From assembly GCF_029893635.1 (NCBI RefSeq), contig NZ_JARXYR010000002.1:1587001-1651000 (forward strand): a stretch of DNA of 64,000 nt, in the 5' to 3' direction. Made by a program: the position numbers and the translations under genes. Below, piece after piece: positions 53,425 to 60,744 of this stretch (its first letter is position 1; each line of letters begins with the position of its first letter). The notes beneath the pieces are model-generated. The model searched no databases. It had not been told where the DNA came from and worked only from the letters and a program-made list of their open reading frames with translations. This DNA is from Variovorax sp. TBS-050B (GTDB lineage Bacteria; Pseudomonadota; Gammaproteobacteria; Burkholderiales; Burkholderiaceae_C).

Positions 53425-53808
53425 ATGTTCTTTGCCGCCCAGGGGCCCAGCCTCGATCTCGGATTTCCCGATGTCTGCAAGACGCCGGCCGTTCCGATCC
53501 CCCACATCGACATCGGGCTGGGCCTGATGGCGATCCCCAACGTGCCCAACATCTTCTGGTCTTGCATGATGGCCCACAACAAGAAGACCAAGATCCCGCT
53601 CACCTTCGGCGACACGGCAGGGATCGGACTCGGCGTTCGCGTGCCCAGCGTCATGGGGCAGTCGAAAAAGATCACTGCCTCGAACACCTTCCTGATCAAG
53701 GGTTCGCCGGCCACGCGCGTGACGAGCTTCACCAAGCAGAACCGAGGCAACGTCAACGGCATCCTCGCGACGCCGCCCCAACTCACTAGCGTGAATCTCT
53801 GCGCCTGA
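53425..53808 (+). CDS. PAAR-like DUF4150 spike-tip protein
   Basis: A 127-residue protein of the DUF4150 (PAAR-like) family: FGFPDVC-type motif seen as LGFPDVCKTPAVPIPHIDIG, SKKITASNTFLIKGSPATRV and a short C-terminus. It would cap the VgrG trimer and carry cargo. ATG 53425 is chosen because of a perfect AAGGAG six bases upstream and because family members begin at this point. ATG 53377, overlapping the DUF3540 stop, is the alternative and would add 16 residues. It has no C-terminal toxin extension. Confidence 0.85.
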   Translation: MFFAAQGPSLDLGFPDVCKTPAVPIPHIDIGLGLMAIPNVPNIFWSCMMAHNKKTKIPLTFGDTAGIGLGVRVPSVMGQSKKITASNTFLIKGSPATRVTSFTKQNRGNVNGILATPPQLTSVNLCA

Positions 53809-53830
53809 GCGGGGGCGCGCTGCGGGCGCT

Positions 53831-54646
53831 TCAGCCGCCCGCCGCCCCCGGCCGTGCCGTCCCCGCCAGCGTCACCTGCTGCGGAAACCCCACCCACACC
53901 GCCAGCGCCGAGTAGTTGTCGCGCGAGTCCTCGGACTTGGCCTCGGCCGCGCGACGCAGCAGTGCGAGCCATTCCTCGGCGCTCGCGGCGAGCTGCAGCG
54001 AGCGCTCCATCACCTGCTGCGAAATGAGCTGCCAGAGTCCGTCGGTGCACAGCAGGAAGGCATCGCCGTCGGCCAGGCGCTGCGGCGTGGAGACGGTGGT
54101 CTCGGCGGTGGCCCTTGCGCCGAGCGCGCGGTAGAGCAGGTTGGTCTTCACGAGGCGCTCGCCGCCGTTGGCGCCGCTGCCGGTCGCGGCTTCGCCCGAG
54201 CGTTCGGAGAGGCTGTGGTCCTCGGTGCGCTGCATCAGCGCGCCGCGGCGGAACCAGTAGAGGCGGCTGTCGCCCACATGGGCCCAGCAGGCCTGGCCGC
54301 TCGCGCGGTCGACGAACAGCGAGACGATGGTCGCGCTCATGCGGCTCTGGTCGGCGAGCTCGCGCTGCTTCGCGAGGATCGCGTCGTTCGCCGCCTTCAC
54401 GGCCTGCTGGATGTCCTCCTTCGCGACCGAGGGGTTGTCGACGAAGGTGTTGAGCGCGGTGTCGACCGCGATGCGCGCGGCCAGCTCGCCGCCCGCGTTG
54501 CCGCCGACGCCGTCGCTCACCACGAAGCAGGCGCTGTGGTCGTCGAGGTGGTAGCCGATGGCATCCTGGTTGCCGCTGCGCTCGCCCACGCAGGAGAACT
54601 GCGAGGTCGAGATCGGAATGGCGACGCTGCGTGTGGCTTCAAGCAC
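53831..54646 (-). CDS. pppA: PP2C-type protein phosphatase PppA of the type VI system
   Basis: A 271-residue PPM phosphatase with all metal-binding motifs: SGNQDAIGY (~24-32), FVVSDGVGGNAGGE (~41-54), WAHVGDSRLYWF (~120-131), LCTDGLW and SRDNYSALAV. It removes phosphates from the FHA protein or related targets, turning the secretion system down (threonine phosphorylation pathway). The start is GTG 54646 with AAGGAGG upstream. Its first codons overlap the end of the FHA gene by eight bases, so they are coupled. Confidence 0.92.
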   Translation of the reverse strand: MLEATRSVAIPISTSQFSCVGERSGNQDAIGYHLDDHSACFVVSDGVGGNAGGELAARIAVDTALNTFVDNPSVAKEDIQQAVKAANDAILAKQRELADQSRMSATIVSLFVDRASGQACWAHVGDSRLYWFRRGALMQRTEDHSLSERSGEAATGSGANGGERLVKTNLLYRALGARATAETTVSTPQRLADGDAFLLCTDGLWQLISQQVMERSLQLAASAEEWLALLRRAAEAKSEDSRDNYSALAVWVGFPQQVTLAGTARPGAAGG

Positions 54647-56639
54647 GGCGGGCCTCCTTCAGGCGTTCCATTTCCTTGTCGTAGGCCTGCTGGAAGGCCC
54701 GGCCGAAGACGGCCTGGAAGTCGTCCTCCACGGCCGCGGTGGTCTCGGCGTGCAGCTTCTGCATCTGCCGCCATAGGCGCGCCTCGCGCCCGCCGGGCAG
54801 CAGCTTCTCGCCAAGGCCGCCGTCGTGCGGCGTGTCGTGGTTGAGCACCGCGGGATCAAAACGCTTGAGCACCGTGAGCAGCGCGGCGCGCATGCCGGCC
54901 ACCATGCCGAGCTGGTGCGACTGCAGGTCGCCGAGCGCGTCGTGCACCGCGGCCTCGGGCGAAAGAAAGCCGGGCATGCGCGCGCCGAACATCTGCATCA
55001 GCACCGCGCGGCCGTTGGGCAGGATCTTGAACGGGTTGTTCTCCTCGTCGACGATCATCGTGATCTCGGCGCGCACTTCGCGCTTGAGCATCGCGCGCGA
55101 GGACAGCAGCTCGATGGTGCCGTCGGTGAAGGCGCGCATCAGCCGGCCGAGCCGGCGCATGGCCTCGGCATCGAGCGGCTGCTGGCCCGCGACCTCGGGC
55201 ACGCCGGCGCCTTCGAGGAAAGCGCGGAAGAGGTCTTCCGATGCGGCGGAGGAGGATGCCGGCGGCGAGACCGGCCTGGCTGGGGCGGCGTGCGGTTCGG
55301 GTGTGATCGGCCGGGCTTCAGGCGCGGGCACCACGGGGGCTGCGGCCTCGACCGCGGCCGCGGCGACCGGCGGCGGCGCGGGCACGGGCGCCGGTGCCGG
55401 CGGCTCGACCGTGGCATGCACCACGGCAGGCGCCACCGGCGAAGGTGCAGGCACGGGCGCAGCGACAGGCGCCAGCGGTGCAGGCGCCTCCGCCTGCGCG
55501 GGCTTCACGGCGGGCTGCACCGCCGGCGGCTGGAAGGCCACCGGATTCGGCGGCCTGAACTGCGCCGACACTTCGCGCGCGTGGTTCGGCTGGCTGCCGT
55601 AGCTCGGCGCTGCGGGCGGCCGCGCGAGCAGATCGATCGCGGGATGCACGTCGCTGAGCGGATCCTCGTGCGTCAGCGCGGTCGGCCGCGGATCGGAGAG
55701 CGGCGAAGGCGCATGCGCATCGGCGGCAAAGAAAGACAGCGGGTCCATGCCGCGCTTGAGCGCCACGTCGGACATGTCGCTGGCCGCATGCGGATTCAGC
55801 TCCGCGAGCGGATCGACCGGGTTCCTGCGCGCCTGCGAGGGCAGTTCGAAAGGCTCGTGGGCGAGCGGATCGGGCATGGGCTCGGGGGCCGCGCTCGGCG
55901 CGCGGCGCGGCGCGTTCGCGAGGATGGCGTCCCAGTCGGCCGCGGAGGGCATCTGCGCGTTCGCCGCGGCCGGGCGGGCGCTCGCCGTCGGCGCAGGTGC
56001 GGACGGCGCAGGCGGCGGCGTGAACGCGGGCTGCGCCGCGAACGGCGGCGGAGCGGCAACCGGCGGCGCCACCACGGGCGCCGGCGCCGGTGGCCGGGCG
56101 ACGGTCGCGGCCTGCGCATCGCCGAGCGGCAGCGCGCCTTCGCCGAACAGGTCCGAGAACACGTCGGAGACCGGCGCCGCGGGCAGCAGCGAATCGATCG
56201 CGGTCGGCGCGATGGTGCGCTCGGCCGGCATGTCGCGCAGCGGCATGGCTGCGGCGATCGGCGGCGGCAGCGCCGCCGCAGGCTCGGCCATCGGCGCGGC
56301 CACCGCGGGCGGAACCGCCGCCCGCTGGCCGCTCATCGCTTCGAGCACATAGCTGCCGATGGTCACGCGGTCGCCGTCGGCGATCGGCGATTCCTGCTCG
56401 TGCTGCAGCGTGCGGCCGTTCACCACGATCGGCAGCACCGCGCTCATGTTGCGCAGCACCGCCGTGCCGTGCTCGTCGAAGCGCACGGTCGCCTGCAGGC
56501 GCGAGATCTGGCGCTGCTCGTCGGGCAGCACCAGGTGGTTGTCGGGGCTGCGCCCGATGGTGCCGCCGGGCATCGCCAGCAATGCCGACGGTCCCGCGGC
56601 CACCGGCCTGCCGGCGTGTTCGATCACGGTCCAACGCAT
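54639..56639 (-). CDS. tagH: FHA-domain type VI regulator TagH (ImpI/Fha)
   Basis: A 666-residue protein with an N-terminal FHA phosphothreonine-binding domain (GGTIGRSPDNHLVLPDEQRQ ~28-47, NGRTLQHEQESPIADGDRVT ~74-93), a ~370-residue Pro/Ala-rich disordered middle part, and a conserved C-terminal TagH/ImpI domain (~480-660: FRAFLEGAGVPEV, LMRAFTDGTIELLSSRAML, NNPFKILPNGRAVL). It transmits the phosphorylation signal to the secretion machine. ATG 56639 (MRWTVIEHAG) is chosen because the FHA domain begins there. Confidence 0.9.
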   Translation of the reverse strand: MRWTVIEHAGRPVAAGPSALLAMPGGTIGRSPDNHLVLPDEQRQISRLQATVRFDEHGTAVLRNMSAVLPIVVNGRTLQHEQESPIADGDRVTIGSYVLEAMSGQRAAVPPAVAAPMAEPAAALPPPIAAAMPLRDMPAERTIAPTAIDSLLPAAPVSDVFSDLFGEGALPLGDAQAATVARPPAPAPVVAPPVAAPPPFAAQPAFTPPPAPSAPAPTASARPAAANAQMPSAADWDAILANAPRRAPSAAPEPMPDPLAHEPFELPSQARRNPVDPLAELNPHAASDMSDVALKRGMDPLSFFAADAHAPSPLSDPRPTALTHEDPLSDVHPAIDLLARPPAAPSYGSQPNHAREVSAQFRPPNPVAFQPPAVQPAVKPAQAEAPAPLAPVAAPVPAPSPVAPAVVHATVEPPAPAPVPAPPPVAAAAVEAAAPVVPAPEARPITPEPHAAPARPVSPPASSSAASEDLFRAFLEGAGVPEVAGQQPLDAEAMRRLGRLMRAFTDGTIELLSSRAMLKREVRAEITMIVDEENNPFKILPNGRAVLMQMFGARMPGFLSPEAAVHDALGDLQSHQLGMVAGMRAALLTVLKRFDPAVLNHDTPHDGGLGEKLLPGGREARLWRQMQKLHAETTAAVEDDFQAVFGRAFQQAYDKEMERLKEARRA

Positions 56640-56718
56640 GGCGTCTCCATGTTCATGTTCAGGTCGAACGGCCGCGCGCGATCGGCTCGTCGCATCGCAT
56701 CGCATCGCGCGGCATCGT

Positions 56719-57126
56719 TCAGCGCTTCATCCGCTTGGCGGCTTCGAACGCGGGGCCCCAGACCGGGTGCTTGCGCTCGGCGACGGTGAGGTCGAAGTTG
56801 GGAAAGGCATCGAGCAGCTTGCGGAACTGCGTGCGGCATTCGGCCACCTGGTTCGCCACGCAGTAGCTGAAGGCCTCGAGCTTCATCGCATCGAGGCGCG
56901 TGCCGGGCTCGGCGGCTTCGAACACCGAGACGCCGCCGCTCTTGAGCGTGGTGATCGCCTTGGCGTAGTCGCCTTCGTCATAGGCCTGCTGCGCGCGTTC
57001 GAGCGTGGTGCGCGCGACCTGCTGGCTCAGCCGCTCGGGTTGCGGCGCGGGCTCGGGCGGCGGCGTGGTGGTGCAACCGGCGACCAGGGACAAGGTGAAT
57101 GCCAGGGCTGGCAGACATGACTTCAA
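56719..57126 (-). CDS. Lipoprotein with tetratricopeptide-like helices, type VI-associated
   Basis: A 135-residue lipoprotein: lipobox LVAGC with Cys18, then a Pro-rich stretch and helices (RTTLERAQQAYDEGDYAKAI) that look like a TPR unit. The start is TTG 57126 with AGGAG six bases upstream. It is first in the leftward pppA-tagH block, so it is probably linked to secretion regulation or to the membrane complex. I do not assign a specific Tss/Tag name. Confidence 0.7.
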   Translation of the reverse strand: MKSCLPALAFTLSLVAGCTTTPPPEPAPQPERLSQQVARTTLERAQQAYDEGDYAKAITTLKSGGVSVFEAAEPGTRLDAMKLEAFSYCVANQVAECRTQFRKLLDAFPNFDLTVAERKHPVWGPAFEAAKRMKR

Positions 57127-57279
57127 TCTTCTCTCCTACCTCGCGAAAGGCAATGCTTGAGATAGTGTGCGGCTGCCATGCGACAGGCACGCGATGGAAC
57201 GCAATGCGGCGCGTCATGAGGGAGGCGCCGAGCGATTCGATAATATATGTAAGGCCGCGAACTTCCGAGGGAGATCTCC
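57127..57279. promoter_or_regulatory. Divergent control region between the lipoprotein and tssJ
   Basis: A 153-base gap serving leftward and rightward transcription. It contains an AT-rich segment GATAATATATG (57239-57249) suitable as a -10 box for tssJ. No clear -35 box or dyad operator was found. Confidence 0.4.
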
Positions 57280-57795
57280 ATGCATCGACGAACGCTTCTT
57301 CAAGGCGCACTGGCCACGGCACCGTTGCTCGGCGGCCTCGCGGGATGCGCATCGACCGCGAAGTCGCTGCCCACGCCCTATGCCGTCACGATCCGCATCG
57401 ACGAGGGCGTGAACCCCGACGGACGCGGTCAACCGGCGCCGATCCTCGTGAAGGTCTTCGAGTTGAAATCTTCCGGTAACTTCGAGGCCGCAGACTACTT
57501 CGCCCTGCAGGACCGCGACCGCGAGACGCTCATGACGGAGCTCGTGAATGCCGACCAGGCCATCATGCGCAGCGGCGAGGAACGCGTCTTCAAGCGCGAG
57601 GCGGGCCTCGACTCGCGCGCCATCGGCGTCATCGCGGGCTACCGCCGGCTGGAGTCGGCACGCTGGCGCATCGTGCTGCCGCTCAAGGAGCCGAAGCAAA
57701 CCAATCTCTACAAGATCTGGCAGTTTTCGCCAAGCGAGCAGGCGGTGCGTATCGCCGTGCGCAAAACAGGCATCGAATTACTACCAAGTCGTTAG
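57280..57795 (+). CDS. tssJ: Type VI outer-membrane lipoprotein TssJ (SciN)
   Basis: A 171-residue lipoprotein with a signal peptide (HRRTLLQGALATAPLLGG) and lipobox LAGC, Cys23. The SciN domain follows (YAVTIRIDEGVNPDGRGQPA, VKVFELKSSGNFEAADYFAL). It anchors TssM to the outer membrane and starts assembly of the TssJLM trans-envelope complex. A 163-base gap separates it from tssK. Confidence 0.93.
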   Translation: MHRRTLLQGALATAPLLGGLAGCASTAKSLPTPYAVTIRIDEGVNPDGRGQPAPILVKVFELKSSGNFEAADYFALQDRDRETLMTELVNADQAIMRSGEERVFKREAGLDSRAIGVIAGYRRLESARWRIVLPLKEPKQTNLYKIWQFSPSEQAVRIAVRKTGIELLPSR

Positions 57796-57958
57796 TTTCC
57801 CTCTGAAATTAACCCGAAAGTGCGAGCAACTCGCACGCGAAATGCGGTGCAAAACGTAAGAAGCGCCGTGTAGCATCTGAGAACAAAACCGTATCAATCG
57901 GGATGCCGTTAACTAGGCAATCCCGCTTCAGCGTGGGCACTCCCCAGGAGGTTCTTTG
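57796..57958 (+). promoter_or_regulatory. tssK leader with two hairpins
   Basis: A perfect 7-bp hairpin GTGCGAG-CAA-CTCGCAC (57820-57836) and a second stem CGGGATGCC / GGC-A-ATCCCG with an 8-base loop (57899-57925). It is AT-richer than flanking genes. It may be a terminator/leader pair or an RNA control element for tssK. The ribosome binding site AGGAGG follows at 57946-57951. Confidence 0.4.
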
Positions 57959-59335
57959 GTGACAGTTCGCAACCCGAGCACCGGCAGGCAGGGCGCTCAT
58001 CCGCAGGCATTGGCAAATCGCGTCGTGTGGTCCGAGGGCATGTACCTGCGGCCGCAGCACTTCCAGCAACTGGAGCGCTATGTCGAGCAGTACGTCACGC
58101 GGCGCACCGCGGGCCTGCAGGGCGCGTACTGGGGATGGCTGCACCTGGACATCGACCGCGACGCCTATGCGCTCGGCCGCGTCTCGCTGCTCGGCGGCGC
58201 GGGCGTGCTGCCCGACGGCACGCCGTTCTCGTTCGGCGCGGAGGATGCGCCCGCGCCCTACGAAGTGCCCACCGACCTGACCGACGAGCTGATCGTGCTC
58301 GCGCTGCCGCTGCGCCGCACCGGCAGCGAGGAGGTGATCTTCTCGGAAGACGAAGGCTCGGCCGCGCGCTTCGGCGTGATCGAGCGCGAGGTGGCCGACG
58401 GCAACGCGGTGGCGCTCGGCCCCGCGGTGCTGCAGCTCGCGAAGCCGCGCCTGCGCCTCGCGCGCGCCTCGTCGCTCACGGCCGAATGGCAGGCCATCGG
58501 CGCGGTGCGCGTGATCGAGCGCCGCACCGACCACAAGCTCGTGGTCGATGCCAACTACATCCCGCCGGTGCTCGACGCCTCGGCGCATCCGATGCTGCGC
58601 AGCATGATCGCCGAGCTGCACGGCCTGCTCACGCAGCGCTCCGAGGCGCTGGCCTCGCGGCTCTCGCAGCCGGGCCGCGGCGGCGTGAGCGAGGTCTCCG
58701 ACTTCCTGCTGCTCGAACTGGTCAACCGCTACCTCGCGCTGACGTGGCATGCGCAGCAGGCGGTGCAGGTGCATCCCGAGCAGCTGTTCGTCGACTGGCT
58801 CAAGCTCGCCTGCCATCTCGCCACGCACACCTCGCCCACGCGGCGGCCGGTGGTGTGGCCGGTGTACGACCACGACAACCTCAACGAAAGCATCCGGCCG
58901 CTGATCGAGGAGCTGCGGCGCTCGCTTTCCGCGGTGCTCGAACAGAGTGCGATCGCGATCGAGCTCGAGGAGCGCAGCCACGGCGTGCGCGTGGGCCGTA
59001 TGCCCGACCCCGTGCTGGTGCGCAACGCCGGCTTCGTGCTCGCGGTGCATGCCGACCTGCCGGCCGATGCGATCCAGCAGCGCTTCCCGACGCAGGTCAA
59101 GATCGGCTCGGTCGAGCGCATCCGCGACCTGGTGCAATTGCAGCTGCCGGGCGTGACGGTGAGGCCGCTGCCCGTGGCGCCGCGCCAGATTCCCTACAAC
59201 GCGGGCTACCACTACTTCGAACTCGACAAGAGCGGCGACATGTGGCGCCAGCTCGAGAAGTCGGGCGGCGTTGCAATGCACCTGGCCGGCGACTTCCCGG
59301 GCCTGGCCATGGAGTTCTGGGCAATCCGTCCGTGA
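57959..59335 (+). CDS. tssK: Type VI baseplate-membrane connector TssK (VasE)
   Basis: A 458-residue ImpJ/VasE protein. The N-terminus NRVVWSEGMYLRPQHFQQLE (~20-39) is the family hallmark, and the C-terminus contains PGVTVRPLPVAPRQIPYNAG and HYFELDKSGDMW. It links the baseplate to TssL/TssM. I use GTG 57959, eight bases after AGGAGG; the in-frame TTG one codon earlier is less likely. Confidence 0.93.
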   Translation: MTVRNPSTGRQGAHPQALANRVVWSEGMYLRPQHFQQLERYVEQYVTRRTAGLQGAYWGWLHLDIDRDAYALGRVSLLGGAGVLPDGTPFSFGAEDAPAPYEVPTDLTDELIVLALPLRRTGSEEVIFSEDEGSAARFGVIEREVADGNAVALGPAVLQLAKPRLRLARASSLTAEWQAIGAVRVIERRTDHKLVVDANYIPPVLDASAHPMLRSMIAELHGLLTQRSEALASRLSQPGRGGVSEVSDFLLLELVNRYLALTWHAQQAVQVHPEQLFVDWLKLACHLATHTSPTRRPVVWPVYDHDNLNESIRPLIEELRRSLSAVLEQSAIAIELEERSHGVRVGRMPDPVLVRNAGFVLAVHADLPADAIQQRFPTQVKIGSVERIRDLVQLQLPGVTVRPLPVAPRQIPYNAGYHYFELDKSGDMWRQLEKSGGVAMHLAGDFPGLAMEFWAIRP

Positions 59336-59343
59336 AGGACCTT

Positions 59344-60744
59344 ATGAACGGTGTCAACGACATGGCCGTCGGTCCGGGAGGCTTCGTGCCACCGAACCCG
59401 GGCGGCGGCGCCCACAACGGCAACGGCCCCATCGCCCACGGCGGCGGCCCCGGCGATCCGCCGGGCATGCCGCCCGCGCGCGGCAGCCTGAATCATCCGC
59501 AGCAGCCGCAGGCCTTCACCGCCTGGCACGACGCGCGCCGCCCGCATGCGGGCGACACCGCGCTCGCGGGCAACAACCCGCTCGTGGCGGCGGCCAATCC
59601 GCTGCTCGACCTGATCCCGCAGATCCGCGCCACCGGCCACCATGATTCGCCGGCCCAGCTGCGCGAGCACCTGGTCGACGAGGTGCGCCGCTTCGAGACC
59701 CGTGCGCAGCAGAGCGGCATCGCGCCCGAGGTGATCATCGGCGCGCGCTACTGCCTCTGCACCGCGGTCGACGAGGCCGCGGCGCTCACGCCGTGGGGCG
59801 GCAGCATCTGGTCCTCGCAGAGCCTGCTCGTGATGTTCCACAACGAGACCTGGGGCGGCGAGAAGTTCTTCCAGCTGCTGTCGCGCCTGGTGCAGAACCC
59901 GCAGCAGCACCTGCACCTGATCGAACTCATCTACTTCTGCCTCGCGATGGGCTTCGAGGGCCGCTTCCGCGTGATCGACAACGGCCGCACGCAGCTCGAG
60001 ACCCTCAAGCAGCGGCTGCTGCAGATCATCCGCCAGACGCGCGGCGAGATCGCCGTGCCGCTGTCTCCGCACTGGCAGGACGCGAGCACGCCGGTGCGCC
60101 GCACGCGCAACCTGCTGCCGCTGTGGGCCGTGGGCGCGGTGGCGGCGGTGCTGCTGGTGCTGGTGTTCGCGGCGCTCACCTTCAGCCTCGCGGGCCGCTC
60201 CGACGGCGCCTTCGCCGCGGTCAACGCGGTGCGGCTGCCGCAGGCGCAGCGCGCGGTGGCGCTGCCCGCGCCGCAGCCGCGGCTGCAGCGCTTTCTCGAA
60301 CCCGAGATCCGCGAGGGCCTGCTGACGGTGCGCGACGAGGCCGACCGCAGCGTGGTGGTGCTGCGCGGCGACGGCCTCTTCGCGTCGGCCTCGGACCGCG
60401 TGCTCGACCGTTATGCGCCGGTGCTCGCGCGCGTGGCCGATGCGCTCAACTCGGTCGACGGCAACGTGCTGGTCAGCGGCTTCAGCGACGACCAGCCGAT
60501 CCGCAGCGTGCGCTTCCCGTCCAACTGGCAGCTCTCGCAGGCGCGCGCCGATTCGGTCAAGAAGATGATCGCCACGCGCATCGACCGGCCCGAGCGCCTG
60601 CGCGCCGAAGGCCGCGGCGAGGCCGATCCGCTGGTGCCCAACGACTCGCCCGCCAACCGCGCGCGCAACCGGCGCGTCGAGATCACGCTGCTGGTGGCGC
60701 CCGTGGGCCGCGCGCCGGCCGCACCGCAGGGAGGTGGCCGCTGA
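59344..60744 (+). CDS. tssL: Type VI membrane protein TssL with C-terminal OmpA domain
   Basis: A 466-residue protein: a Pro/Gly-rich N-terminus (~1-70), a cytoplasmic DotU domain (~75-240, NPLLDLIPQIRATGHHDSPA, YCLCTAVDEAAALTPWGGS), one membrane helix (~257-280, LLPLWAVGAVAAVLLVLVFA), and an OmpA-type peptidoglycan-binding domain (~315-460, VLVSGFSDDQPIRSVRFPSN, LVPNDSPANRARNRRVEITL). The fused OmpA domain anchors the complex to the cell wall directly. ATG 59344 follows AAGGA. The stop overlaps the tssM ATG (TGATG). Confidence 0.94.
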   Translation: MNGVNDMAVGPGGFVPPNPGGGAHNGNGPIAHGGGPGDPPGMPPARGSLNHPQQPQAFTAWHDARRPHAGDTALAGNNPLVAAANPLLDLIPQIRATGHHDSPAQLREHLVDEVRRFETRAQQSGIAPEVIIGARYCLCTAVDEAAALTPWGGSIWSSQSLLVMFHNETWGGEKFFQLLSRLVQNPQQHLHLIELIYFCLAMGFEGRFRVIDNGRTQLETLKQRLLQIIRQTRGEIAVPLSPHWQDASTPVRRTRNLLPLWAVGAVAAVLLVLVFAALTFSLAGRSDGAFAAVNAVRLPQAQRAVALPAPQPRLQRFLEPEIREGLLTVRDEADRSVVVLRGDGLFASASDRVLDRYAPVLARVADALNSVDGNVLVSGFSDDQPIRSVRFPSNWQLSQARADSVKKMIATRIDRPERLRAEGRGEADPLVPNDSPANRARNRRVEITLLVAPVGRAPAAPQGGGR

